From contig JADHZB010000935.1 of assembly GCA_015657535.1 (NCBI GenBank), forward strand, positions 16,303 to 80,302: DNA of 64,000 bases. Direction: 5' to 3'. Origin of the DNA: Nephromyces sp. MM_2019 (Eukaryota; Apicomplexa; Aconoidasida; Nephromycida). Below, piece after piece: positions 1 to 13,343 of this stretch (position 1 is the stretch's first letter; each line of letters begins with the position of its first letter). A model generated the notes under the pieces. That model was not told the origin of the DNA, did no database searches, and saw nothing but the letters and a program-made list of their open reading frames with translations. The position numbers and the translations under genes are program-made.

Positions 1-146
1 TATCAATTCATTTAACATTAATAACAGAATGAAAATACTAGATCTTTAATTTAGTAGTTCTTTATTCCTTAGTAGTTTATTTTTAAATAAACTACAAATA
101 AACTACAATCTTTTTCAAATATCAAATAAATTCATTTCTTAAAAGA

Positions 147-812
147 TTAATTTTTTGGTATAAAATCAACTGAGAGCATAGATATCCTATGGAAAAGTGT
201 TCGCTCATTTGATTGACTTTCTAAAATATCAGGTGAGATATTCTGTGTATCGAAAGGTTGGTCTAATTGTAAATCATCATTTATATCAAGACTTAATGGT
301 GGCAACATCTCAAATACTTCTATTAGCGAATCATCTGGTGTCCTAGGTTTAAGTTTAGGTGCTTTTGGTGGTTGATATTTTACTTTATCTGACTGAAGTG
401 TAAGATTATTGATAGGTATGCCAAATGGATTCTCTAGGTAATCAGACTCTATTGATTGATTTGATAAATCTTTGATATCATCTACATCCGGAGTATGAGG
501 GCTGATAACATCACCTGTATTGTGCTTATTCAAAACTTTCCAGTCTATATCTGCCGGATAATTATGATAGTGGGTAGAGGATGTAAAGGTTAATTTTGAG
601 TTTGATTTTGTATCTAATGAGCTTGGATTAATAGTTGTATTATCCCTAGTTGAAAATGTTATATCGGACTTGCTTGAAGAGTCAAGATTTTGCTCAAATA
701 GGGAAGCACTTTTGCTTGGATTGATATTCCCTTTTACAAGTCCTTTTTTATTTTCAGAAATAGAATTCACCTGACCGATCACCAAATCTCCATTCTTTAA
801 ATTTTGACTCAT
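147..812 (-). CDS. Hypothetical disordered protein (221 aa)
   Basis: I do not recognise this protein. It is a single open frame from a genuine ATG to a stop. Composition is rich in Ser, Asn, Asp and Pro, with a short Pro/Lys stretch (KYQPPKAPKLKPRTPDD) near residues 143-160 and no membrane segment, signal peptide or Cys pattern. It looks intrinsically disordered, like a scaffold or regulatory protein. The length without a stop in ~28% GC DNA supports real coding. It lies 2.4 kb from the start of the transhydrogenase on the other strand. Further exons beyond the left side cannot be excluded. Confidence 0.5.
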   Translation of the reverse strand: MSQNLKNGDLVIGQVNSISENKKGLVKGNINPSKSASLFEQNLDSSSKSDITFSTRDNTTINPSSLDTKSNSKLTFTSSTHYHNYPADIDWKVLNKHNTGDVISPHTPDVDDIKDLSNQSIESDYLENPFGIPINNLTLQSDKVKYQPPKAPKLKPRTPDDSLIEVFEMLPPLSLDINDDLQLDQPFDTQNISPDILESQSNERTLFHRISMLSVDFIPKN

Positions 813-3223
813 TATATAATCTTCACATAATCTTTAGAATATCAAATAAAAAAATAGGACACATACTTTATGAAATCACCCTTTGTAAGAGATGATTGTT
901 TAGAAATATAAAATCATTTTCGATTAGTAATTTCGTTGAAGCAATTAAATAATCACAATTTCAGTATTCAAAATTTACTAAATATGAGCCAAGATACCTT
1001 CAAAACTGAGAGTGCTATTTATTTAGATCTTTTTTGTGCTTTAGTACACAAAAATTTTAAGGTATTAGTTTGGAGGAAGAATCGTTAGGATTAGCTTTAA
1101 TACATTGATTCACAAAAAAATAATTAATAGCGAGGTAAAAGCCTACATGCCAAACATTATGCGTTCTAATGAGACTTTTTAAAATCTATAAAGTTAAAAA
1201 TATTATTAAAGGCTGCTCAAATGTGAATAAAACAGAATTTAAAATATGTTGTATTTAAATATTAATTTTAGGCTATAAAACAACCTCGAATTTAGAAAAT
1301 GAATTAGAATAAAAAGACTTGAGTTAGTCTTGGCCGTTTTGTTTGTTTTAAGGCTACAATTTCAAGGTGAGCTGCTTTAGGCTTAATTCTCATGAGCTTT
1401 TATAATAATCACGAGGGGTGAACTATAATTTTATCGATTTGTTATAGAGTCTTGATATTTAAATGGCCAGGATTTTATCTATTGAGAGTGATATAAAAAA
1501 GAATTTTAACATTAGTTGAGCAATAAAATAAAATTCTATCAATTGAGTCTTGATTTTTAATTAATGTTTAGGCAAAGCCTAGAATTGTTAAACATTATTT
1601 TTATTTATAATTCTATGAATTTCAACTACAGTAGTTAGAAATGTTTCAAAATCCATATTTTATAACTTTTCTAAAAAACTAAAATATACTAAAGGTTTTT
1701 AAATAGCAAACTTATTATTAGTTATAATTCCTGATCACTTTCACCCTTTGCTAGTATTTTTGAAATAAAACCTATAAAATTTATAATATTTATTACAGAG
1801 GTCTTTTGATAAATCTCACTCTTTAAAAACCATTACAGACCTACATAGAATGCTTTAGTTTACTTGAGTATATAGTACATGCTCCTAATTAAATACTGTC
1901 TAATTATGTCTTGTTGATTAACTAAATATTGAATGCTTTCGTATCAAACATATATTAGCAAGAGGGATAGATAGTAAATCCTAAAATCATAAAAAACGCC
2001 TTGTTTGGTAATAATTTTTATTATGTTTAATAGTGAGAGGAATTTGAAAACCAATAGCCTCAAGTGAAAAATTCCGCTCAATTTTAGATGGATTGTTAAC
2101 AACAAAGGGAGACTCTTTAGCAAAGTGAAATTTACAACTATTTACCTTTATTATGTAAAGATTTTTATAAGAGATAAAAACCGTAAGAGCTTATCATCAT
2201 TAACTCTTATGAAAGTGTACTCAAAAAGGGTTTTTTAAAATAATATTCAATTAAATTTGCCATTGTAGCTAGCTACTTTTATTTAGCTTAAGAGTGCTAT
2301 TTATTATTCAGTGCTTGGCATAAATGAACAATTTGGGCTTAAAAATCTTACAGAAAGATTATATTTCAAGCACAGGCATTATGCAATGCTGTTTGTTTCA
2401 TCTATTTACCTAATATAATATAATAAATAACAAATCAAAAGCTTACTCAATTGAATGAATTAATGTAAAGCAAAAGTTGAGAATTGGTTATAAACAAATT
2501 AAGACTCTATCACTAGTGAGCACCTATGACTGTGCTTACTATTTTTAAAAACAAAAAAATTTAATCAAACACTCAAGTTCCCTAAGTATCATGACTTACT
2601 TAATAATCGAGGCTAGAGTTATTTTACCCCACATACTAAGATAGTTGAATTTAGGATTGAAAAATTCGGATTTTGTGAACCGTTTCCCATTCAATACATA
2701 TTTTCGCTAACATGGAGGGAATGAAATAAAACACTTTAATTAGTTCAGCAATTGAATTATTTATAGACTTTTTAGAACCTAGCTTGATTTAGCAATTGTT
2801 TCAGAATGATACGCAACAGTCGCAATAATGTCATTTAGAAGCTAGCCTCTGCAAATAGCTAAATGTAACTGTTGACCATATTGTAGGTTTGCTAGAGCTT
2901 TGTTAAAGTATGTAACTTTTACTGCAACCAAACAGCTTTTAGATACAACAAGAGCTCCTTTATTGTAAGTTATCGCTCTATTGCTCGTTGAACCCAGCAA
3001 TAGCTTATAAAAGCCTAATGTATATAAAGATGCCACGTCTGTGAAATCTAATCTAAGCTAAATTAACATCTCATATTTGCTAGCTGATGATTACACACTT
3101 CATTTTTAGTGTAATTACAATTAATTTGTTCATTTCCAATATATAAAAATAAATCAGATATTTATAAATAGATTATATATAATTGCATTCAATCTAGAAT
3201 TTATCTAAAAACTCAAATACTTA
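813..3223. other. Intergenic region, no gene seen
   Basis: AT-rich DNA with stops in all frames. One 64-codon frame at 2842-3036 (-) starts at GTG, not ATG, and resembles nothing. This presumably holds the divergent promoters of the flanking genes; no specific element was recognised. Confidence 0.5.
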
Positions 3224-6200
3224 ATGAAGAAACATTCTTTTTGGTTAATAATTTTCATATGTAGGTTTCACTCTTGGCTAACAACCTTGGCTATTACAGA
3301 TATTACTATAGACCGAAAAAATGATGTTAGTCAAAAAAATCCCAAAGGTTCAACTTTGACCTCTTTGATGATATCACATAAAAACGCTTTCCCAATAAAT
3401 CAGTAATGCTTAAAAAATTTTACTTAACATAGTAGATATTTAATAAATTATGCTATTTATTTTTTTTCAGACCCGATGAACTGAAGGGAGTAGTGCCTGT
3501 GCCCGCAAAAGTCAGTAAATCAGCTGCAAATAGTAAAAGCTTGTCTAAGCTAAACCCTCAAAACCCTGAAGGTGGGGTACCTCGCGACAGTGCATTTTCC
3601 GCTGCACCAACACTTTTGGGTTCCATTTACTTGTTTTCTAGCATATGCTTCATTTTATGCCTTCGTGGGCTAAGCACCCCAAAAAGCGCAAAAAGGGCAA
3701 ATATAATTGGGTAAATTCAAAATAACTAGAATTATTATTTATTAAAAAATTTAAAGGATGGTTGGATTGATTGCTGCAATTGGAATAACATTTACTGAAG
3801 AAGGATTTGATTCACAGTACCTCATCTTTGCACTTATAACCCTACCGGCATTACTTATTGGATACTATGTGTCAATTGTTACTGATATCATAGCAATACC
3901 TCAAATTGTTGCATTATTACACAGTTTTGTAGGCCTAGCAGCAATTATGGTAATTTTATTGAATCAACTATATATTTCTAAAAATATAATTATATATACT
4001 TAGGTTGGTCTATCAGATTTCCATTCACCAAATCAAAAAAGTTTTAGTGAGATAAGGGCTCATAGAGTTGAAATTTACACAGGAATTTTTATTGCTTCAT
4101 TTACTTTTACTGGCTCTGGTAAGAATTCTTCGAGTTTTAAAGTAAAATTTAAGTCTTTTAAATCAGTTGTTGCGGCATCAAAGTTAACTAAAAGTTTGAC
4201 TACAAAGCCATTAAATATAACAGGACGAAATTCAATTAATTCTTTAATACTATTGAGTATAATTGGATTAGCTATAGGATTTGTTACAACAAATAATTTT
4301 ATCACGCAGATTTTATGCTTGTAAGTATATTAAAGCTATAGTAAAATCTAATATTTTATCATTCCCTAGATATATTGGGATAGTTTTGAGTCTCTTTTTG
4401 GGGTTTCATATAGTTGCCTCGGTTAAAGCTGCTGACATATCTGTGGTTATCAGTATGCTAAATTCCACTTCAGGCTTTGCAGCTTCTGCAAGTGGTTTTA
4501 TGTTGGATAACATCTTACTTATAGTTACTGGGTCATTAATAGGATCATCTGGGGCTATTCTATCATACATTATGTGGTAAAAGTTGAATTAAATTTAAAA
4601 AAAAAAAGAAATAGCTAATATTGGATTTAGTAAATCAATGAATAGAAATATTTGGGAAGTGTTGTTTAAGACGGCCTCAGTAAAGAAGTATAAGGCTTCT
4701 CAAGATCGAAGTCAAGCTATTCAAGAAATTTCTGCAGATCAAGTGACAAAAGCTAATTAAATGGAGATTAAGCACTAAAATTTAACATTCATAAAGGTTG
4801 CTGAAATGTTATTGTCGGTTAAACGCGCTTTGATAGTGCCTGGTTACGGAGTTGCTTTGTCGAAGTAAATTCCAAATTTTATTATAAGATGTTTATATAT
4901 AATTAATTTTACAGCTGTGTTATCGAATTAAGCCAGCTAGAAAAGGTGAACATTGGAAACTTAAGTTTAAGGGTTCAATATACTTGCTAAACATTTTTAG
5001 AAACTAGAAGCAAGTGGAATTGAGTTAGATTTTGGTATACATCCTGTTGCTGGGCGGATGCCAGGTGTAGTTTGTGAAAGACTAAGATTTTATTTATAAC
5101 CATACTTTCTAGGACAAATGAATGTAGTATTAGCTAATGGCTTAATACCTTGTCATAAAATGAAAGAATTTGCTGTAGTGTAAGTGAATTATTAATTAAT
5201 ATAACTAATAAGTTTCAATATACAGCTTTAAAGAAACCCTGAAATAGACTCCTATGGAGTTGTTTTAGGTGATAATATTTCAAAATTATGCTTTATAAAA
5301 AATCAACTTAATTAAGTAATTGGAGCTAATGATATTGTCAATCCTATAGCTAAGCAAGATGGAAATGTTTTGAGTGGCTTGGAAGTGTTTGAAGTTTGGA
5401 AAGCTAGACAAGTTGTTGTCATGAAGCGCTCGATTGATACCGGTTATGCTGACTTACCTAATCAGCTATACTATGAAAAAAATACCTATATGTATTTTGG
5501 AGGTATGACTCCCAAATATATATAAATGAGGTCTTAGGCTCATCATGTCATCAGATGCTAAAGATTCTATAGCCGAAATTAATGAAGCAATAAGTCACAT
5601 TAAAGAAAATTTTGACAATCATGAAAACATAGATCGCCCACTAAACAAATCACATAATGAAAAAACCGAGGACAAAAACAATTTTCCAGAATCGAAATCA
5701 AAAATAGGAATTTTGAAAGATCCACAAGAATTATTGGTAGATTAAGCTGAAATTTAAAATCTTATTATAAAAATATGCAACACAGGTGGCAATAAATCCT
5801 GATTTCGTTCCTAAACTCCGGAAACTTGCATATAGGTTTTAGAAATACTCATGTCAAAGTGCTTTTTCTGTATTTTCTTTACTAAGTGTGTATTTCCAAA
5901 AGGGATGTGGGTTAAGTGCAAATTATACTGATCAAGACTATGAGGTACACTGAGAGTTTCATTCTAGTCAATAATTATCTATGATAAAAAAGAGCAAAGG
6001 TGCAACAGTGCTTGATGATGAGGGACAAGTGATAAGAACTTGCAATATATTGCTACAAGTTTCACCACCTGAATATCATATTCTTGCTCATTTGAGTTCA
6101 CAAAATATTTTTATAAGGTTTCAATAACTTATATGATTTGAATTTTTGTTATCTATTTAAATTAGTAATATATGGCCAGGTCAAAATGCTCAATTACTTA

Positions 6201-8544
6201 GAGAATTATCCAAAAGGTATTTACTCATATTTAAAATTAACATAGATTAAATAATCCACGATTTTTATGAGAGATGCAACTGTTTTATCTCTTGATGAAG
6301 TTCCAAGAATTCCACGGGCTCAAAAAGTAAAGTTTTTTCTGAATCTATTGGGCCAAATAACAAAAATTAATAAAATGTAGTTTGATGTTCGGAGTTCGAT
6401 GGCCAATCTCAGAGTTAAAAATATTTAAGTATTATAACTTTCGTAATAAAAAGTTTTATTAATTAGGGCTATAAAGCTGTGATAGAGGCATTTAACTATC
6501 TTCCACGTTTCAGTAAATTATCTGTCACTGCAGCAGGTGATAAATACTAAATCATTGGGAAACTAAATTGCAATTTTAGTAGGAACTATTGAACCTGCGA
6601 AAGTACTCGTTATTGGAGCTGGGATAGCAGGGCTTCAAGTGAACTTTTTATAAATGAACAACTTCGTATTGTATATAATCATGAGAATTTTAGGCGATTA
6701 TCACAGCAACAGCCTTAGGATCTACAGTTTATGCATTCGATGTACGAAAGGCTTCTAAAGAAGAAGTTGAAAGTTGTGGTGGAGTCTTCATTTCTTGTGA
6801 AAGTGAAAATGAGTTTGCTGATTTAAAAACTGGATATGCTAAAGAGATGTTAGCTATTAATGCACTCCATCAGACTCTAACACTAACTTCTTGCAACTTA
6901 GGTCGGATTTCGAACTAAAAAAACAAAGAAAAATATTGTCTACCTATCTCAAATGCAGTGATATTGTAATATGTACTGCAGCTACACAAGGTATTAAAGC
7001 CATTCTAATTGATATCAAATATAAATAATAATAAAATTAGGAAAATTATCACCAAAGTTGATAACAAAGGTTTTAATGTCCTCACAGCGTCTACACTTTT
7101 AATTTAAAATATATTCACTTAAAATACAGGAGATGGTCCAGATAATGAAATTTGGATCTGTAATTGTAGACCTGGCAACAGAGGTTAAAAAATATTTCGA
7201 TATGAAGTTGTGTTAAATAATAATAATAACAACAGTTTGGTGATCGTGAGAATGGGTAATAATTATAAATCAATTCCTGATACTATTAACTCAGAATAAA
7301 AGTTGGGGTGGTAACTGTGAGATATCTTATAAAGATGGTAATTATGAATTTTAAAAACTTACCAAAGTTATAAATGCCTTTTAGGAGATATCAAGGCCGA
7401 GAATAATGTTTTTATTCTTGGACGAGAAAAAATTGAGAACAAAATGTATGAATTAACAACTTGTTCTTAAGATTTCACAATATAAATGAGGATGCAATGC
7501 TAGGGCTAGTTTAGCTTCGGAGTTATTTTCAATGAATATATACAACTTAATTAAAGCTTATGGAGGTGAATTTCAATTACATATTTAAAAACAGATCTTA
7601 TTATTGGCTTCAGAAAAAGGTGAATTCGAAGTAAGCCTTGAAGATAATGTAATGAAAAGCATGTGTGTTATCTACAAAGGAGGTAATTCAATATCTCAAA
7701 TTGGAGTGAAGGTGTATAATCTTTATACGTAGATTTGATTTGGAAAAAAAAAGAAAATTTCATCAAATCTGAACAAGACACCGAATCAAAAGATAGTGAG
7801 AAATATAAAGATCAAGACTCGCAAATTGTTTATATAAAAGAGAAGACTCAGCAGGTCTTTTTGTTTATTGAAAAATCAATAGCTTTTCAGGGTTATTTAT
7901 ATTCAGTTTAACCATGAATCAGTTTTTGATAATATTTTCAAATCTGATTTGGTTTTTGTTGTTTTCCTAGTATTTGTTGGAATATTAGCTGGCTTGACTG
8001 GAGGTAAGTAGTGATGGAAATGAGTTGTAGGGGGTGTCACTATTATCTTAAGCTCTACTTGATACATTGGAGCTTCAGCATTTGTTTTTATTTATCTTTG
8101 CTTTAGTAAGGCTTTATAAAATTAAATGTAAATAAATATACAATATTTTTAAGACAATTGGATATTATTGGTATGCATTATAGAATGAATAGAAAAGGCA
8201 ATTATTAAACCTAATTTAGTATTTGGTCTGTGACACCATCATTACACTCACCACTGATGTGTGTAACAAATGCAGTAAGATTTCATATAAAATATAAATC
8301 AAAATAATAAACAAGCTTGTTAGCTTTCTGGGATAATAATCCTAGGGAGTATGTTAGAATATAAAGGGGGACCAGCCAAATTTTATACATTATGTGCTTA
8401 CTCGGCAACCTTTTTAGCCGCTATAAATATTACAGGTAGAAATTTATAACTAAAGCCAAGTATTAAATAATATAATTTTTTACAATTATAGCTGGATTCA
8501 ATTTGACGAGAGTTCTTTTAAAAAGCCTAGCAAAAAGCATATAA
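3224..8544 (+). CDS. NNT: NAD(P) transhydrogenase, beta-alpha fusion, ~30 exons
   Basis: Proton-translocating transhydrogenase that makes NADPH from NADH at the expense of a membrane proton gradient. The PntB half comes first: membrane segments ([48 protein letters not shown]), then the NADP-binding domain ([41 protein letters not shown]). The PntA half follows ([50 protein letters not shown]), ending in a second membrane block to a stop at 8544. This order is the protist beta-alpha arrangement, opposite to animal NNT. Exons checked for phase: 3224-3402, 3471-3710, 3757-3949, 4004-4118, 4167-4320, 4370-4576, 4631-4742, 4797-4864, 4915-4945, 5001-5064, 5113-5179, 5234-5268, 5317-5502, 5555-5736, 5786-5835, 5887-5944, 5993-6117, 6166-6216, 6272-6326, 6381-6413, 6467-6536, 6580-6638, with about ten more. 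The N-terminus (WLIIFIC) looks like an ER signal peptide. Many apparent stops are all removed by introns, so this is not a pseudogene. Confidence 0.93.
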
Positions 8545-8626
8545 AATTTATTATACGATAAAAAAAAATGAAACAAAACCTATAGATTTGTTTGAGATTT
8601 AAAACAAAAATATAATTCATTATTGA

Positions 8627-11600
8627 TCAAGAAGTTTCACACTTATAGCATGTAGCTGAGGAGTCATATAGATATTGAAGCCTCAGGTCTGAAGCCATTT
8701 GCTCAGTGTGCTTTAACTTTATTAGATTATCGTTGCAATTAAAGCTTGAATGTCCATTGTCTGTTTGAGAGCATATTTGATTGAAAGTCGACATTTCGAA
8801 GTTATTGTTGGACTGATAAGTATAGTTGTAAATGTGCTTGTAGAAGTTCTGTATTTCAAAAAATTGCTTTGAACCATAATCTAAAAGTAGAATGTAGGTA
8901 ATAGAAATAGAACATGGAATATAAAGAATTTCATTATTGGGATAAAGGTTTCTCACCTTCAAGTAGTTTAATCGAATCATTTACTTCTCTATTTGTGTTT
9001 TCGGACATTAGTGATGCATTAATATGTTGAGTTTTTTGAAGTGTTTCAATGTCCACAGCCTCAAGTCCAATAAACTCCACATCGATTTCTAATAAAAGAC
9101 AAATCTTTTCAAAGATTTTGAAAAATTCAAAATTAAGTGTGAGGATAGACTGAAAGCTGTTGCTTATTTTCTTGTGCTCATTTGATTTAGGGGGAAATTT
9201 CAGAAAGGTACTAAAATTACGGTTTTCAAGATCCCTTTGTTTCAATTGGTTAGTTAAACTAAGTGTGTTCAAATTTGGGTCTAAATTTATATCTGGAATG
9301 AATATTTCATGTGCTATATGAGATAAGTAAGCCTTGTGTAAGAAAATTATTCCAGATATTGATGAACAAGTTTTGAGTTTAGTTACTAAACTATTCCAAT
9401 TGGTATCAAGAATAGACTCAAGGTATAGGTTAAGAGATAAAATAAAGTGATGTAGAAACCATCGAGCTGTTTGAATTATTGATGAAATTCTATTCTTTAT
9501 ATGTACTTCATTGGCACTATTTCTCTCAAAACTTGGAATCGCTTTACTCAAATTAAGCAAAAGGTAATAGCACCTTTCAACCTCAAGCATAAGTGTAAAT
9601 ATGGATGAGTAGCTGTTAAGCATAATTAAAAATTAGTGAATAAACTAATCTTAAAAAATAAAATTATGGGACAAACCAGTTAATAGCCTCTTCATCGAAT
9701 ATGCATAGGAGAGGAATTGGAACAGGGAAAAATAGCTGAGTGAAGCAAAATTGTTATAAATTTATAAATATGTAATAACTAATGAAAAGCTAACTATTAC
9801 CATTAATTGTGAGTTAATGTTTTTTTTTGAGTTGTTTTTGTTTAATGATATGTATCTAATTTCGAAGCGATTCAGTATAACTTGAATTCTGTTTTTTATA
9901 GTCTCTACTTCCTAACATGAAGCAGGAAGTAATGAATTAAAAGGCCACAAACAAATTAGATTTTACCTCATTAGTTAAATTTCTCCAGTAATTAGATGCT
10001 AAGGTTAATGCTGCTGGTTTCATGCTATATAAATGATTATTAGTAAAATTAGTCGAGTTGTTAACAATAGGGCTTAAACATTTTTGATGGAAAAGATTGA
10101 TTTCTCTTAGTCTAAAATTGGTATACTTCTTGAATTCTATGTCTTCATAAAGGTTTTCATAAAATTTATAAAGGTAGTGTCTCAGCTGTAGTAAAGAAAA
10201 TTATTTTTGTCTTTCAATGATATATTAAAATAAAATAATTTGAATACTTTTAATGAAGAAAGAGCGTGATAGCAAACCAGTAGCTCAGATAAACAAAATT
10301 GATCAAAAATAATCCTAAATATAAGGCTCTGAGTCATCCTGTAATTTTTGGTGATATAATCTAGCTGAGAGTCACCTGCCCAAAGATTCTCAATACATTT
10401 AAAATTATATGTGTTGTAACTGAATATTCTCGAGTTCAATGAACTTTCATGAGTCTCTGGTATTGCTATATTTTTATTTCTTTGGATTTCGAAGTCGATT
10501 TGTTTCGAGGGATAGTAGTCAGATTTTGGGTTTAAATGGAAAATGTTGTTGATGTGATTCCTATTTATTGAATTAAAATGTTCAAGTCGTTTCACATAAC
10601 CACCAAAGATATATAATGGGATGAGCTCTAAGTATATTGTAGGCACGATCAATTGATTTTGTGAGCTCATTTTGGGCCTAACATAGGAAAGTGTAGATAA
10701 TGGCGGCCTATTATTCTCTAGGGTCTGATTTGAAGTTGATATAGACTCAATACAGAATTCATTGAAATCATCCCTTAATCTTCCATTTTGATACCAGTTT
10801 TCAAGATGTTGTTCATAAGGGCGCTTCTATAAAAGGTAATGTGTATATACATAAGCAATATTTGCTATATAGATATGCAATTCATGCATCATTATCTTTT
10901 GAAGTTGGATGGTTACCACTGCGTTAAGGAAATAGGTCCACATTTTGAGCTCGTAATAATCTCCAAAAATTTTTGAATTTTCTACTGTTTCGCTCAGGCA
11001 ACTTATAATATATACACTAGATATTTCAGATGATTTATCTATAAAATAATTAGAATTAATATCTAACATGTATTGAGATAAGCCAATCCTGGTAGCCTGA
11101 TTAGTTATATATAATAAAGAATCAGTAAAGAGATATAGATGTTCCCATAGATTGAAATAAGGTAAAAGAAATGATTTTAAAGAAAGTAAAGTCAGTGGAT
11201 CAGGGAGATTTAATCCAGGAGAAGATTGGTTAACTTCCATATCGAGTTCATAAGGTTGTGGCAAAGGGCCATCTAAAAGATCATTTAGTTTATCTATTAT
11301 GAATGTTTTAGATGAGTCAGTCTTTACTAAATTTGGCTCATAAAACCTTTGAATTAGGATCAAGAGATTCTGCCATTGATTTAAGGCCTGTAATATACAG
11401 TGATATAGAGAACTCCAGGAGCTACTCCAATAACAAAGATTGTGTGTGGTTTTGCTTTTATCTTCTTGAAAAGGTTTATGTAATGGTGTTATTAAGCTTC
11501 TCATCCTATTAGGCAAAGAAATTACTCCAGTCTCTAACACCGATTCCGTCATAAGTTGTCTCTCTACTTCTTGTACAAGACTATTTAAGAGGTAAATCTT

Positions 11601-13343
11601 AGAGGCAGTATCAATATAGTAATCTAGTATATTTTTAAGACATAGTTGTGACAGAGTTTCAATTAGGATTGAGTGGCTCATGATAAAAATTTTCGGAGAA
11701 AGGAACTGTTGGTTATCATCGAAATTTGGGTCAAGGGCCTTATTCATATGGAATATATTAGTATCTCCCATCCAGAATAATAAATCTAAAACCTCTTGAA
11801 CTACAAAATCTTCTTTTATAATCACATAGCCATCTTCAAGGTTTACAAGGTTATCACTTTGGCATTCTTTAGGTTCTATAAAATCATTAGCTCCAATTCT
11901 TAGCCTCAGAAAATCTAAATGGCTTGTTCTACCATCATCATTTTGTGTATACTCTGTTATCTATTGTAACATAAGATAAATATATGAATGGTTTAAGAGT
12001 TTAGAGTAATAATATGATGCTAAGGATTTGTACTTGATGGGAAATCACAAAAAAAAATCAATTGTTTTCATAGACAACATAAAGCAATAGGTAATATGTA
12101 TATAATCTTATTTGGCTATAAAAGCTCCAATATGAGCTTTTACCTTATCTATATGGGTTTTTGTTGATATTTCTGGGTCATTATTCATTTCAGAATATGT
12201 ATCAGACTGAAGAGTAAGATCCTCAAGAGCTATTTGAAGATTTATATAGTTTTCGTCTGTCTCATTACGAGCTAAATTGCTACCTATTTCTGATTCAACC
12301 TCACTTGAGGATGACTCACTCAACCATAAATCTTGAAGATAGTCATCTTTAGCTTCACTTATATATTGTTCAAGCTCTAACTTAGCTATTTTGTCATTGT
12401 TTAGTTCATTGTTTGAATCAACTGCAATATTTCGTGAAGATATCAAAACCTCTTCCTGAAATATAATTTTATAGGGTATATTTTGATGTTCCTTAATCAT
12501 GTCTTAACACAATGTCTAACCTGAATAAAGGGTGATGGTTTATGCTTCTGAGCTAGGGTCAGTAACATACGAACTATATTATTTTGTTTTTTCTGGTAAG
12601 AATAATATGGATACTTGATTTCTCATTTGTAAATGATAGATATTGAATCTGTACGTACAATATCGAATGCAGTATTTCTAAACTGCTGCACTAGCTTTGA
12701 GTAAGTTTCTCTCATTATTATTTCTTCCTTGTGTGTGTGAATCAGTCCACGATAAGATGCAATCGCTATAATTTCATTCTCTACTTCATCATCTATTTCA
12801 TCCTATGAAAAATAAATCAAATAGGCATGGTCCAACTAATCTTTGATATCTCAGATTAATTTTAGTTTACTTGTGATGCAAGTTCGAGTATAAGATACAA
12901 AGATATATAAATAGGTGTTCAGATTAGTAGCTTATAATTTAGTTTTCAAAATAATTAAAATGGTTAAGATAGTAAAGAGGTTTTAAGTTGAAGTTATAAG
13001 CATAACTAAAGTAAATGTTTAAAAAGTGTCTAACCCTAGTTAAAGTGTGGAGGGAAGACTTGTAGATATTTTCAATTTCAGTGACAATGATATTCCAACC
13101 CTGTGATAAAAAGTTAGTAAAACATGGGTTGTGTGTTACGGGCGATTAAGGTAAAAAGTCAACGATAGATTGAAAATGTTACACATTTTTTCAGAGTGAA
13201 AATTCATCTAGTTACAAATGGATTACTTCCTGTTGTTGAGGTGCAGGTAGATTCAAGAGTTTCTCTGAGTATAAATTGGAGCAAAGTTTAGCATAGAGGC
13301 TCTTCAACCTGCTTTCTAGGTTATGATTAAGCCGTCCCATCAT
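8627..13343 (-). CDS. Gamma-tubulin complex component (GCP/Spc97-98 family)
   Basis: Structural subunit of gamma-tubulin complexes that nucleate microtubules at centrosomal or apical organising centres. The family is recognised by the mid-protein signature LENWYQNGRLRDDFNEF near 10750-10806, followed by IYLELIPLYIFGGYVKRL, and by the C-terminal region RWFLHHFILSLNLYLES ... NWNSLVTKLK ... FLHKAYLSHIAHEIF around 9330-9480. The N-terminus begins at ATG 13343 (MMGRLNHN); a TAA lies in frame upstream. A Ser/Asp/Glu-rich acidic insert (SESSSSEVESE) lies at 12108-12440. The frame at 8934-9623 joins the last exon through a 76-nt intron, 8881-8956. The subtype is unclear: the short, divergent form is nearest GCP4-type in feel, which is an inference. 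It ends 82 bp from the convergent transhydrogenase. Confidence 0.85.

Noticed and set aside
2842..3036. 64-aa minus-strand frame
   Set aside because: Starts at GTG rather than ATG and has no recognisable domain.
3224..8544. Transhydrogenase as a decayed pseudogene or a gene using reassigned stop codons
   Set aside because: Every checked stop lies within a GT-AG intron, and phases match across all tested junctions, restoring conserved motifs.
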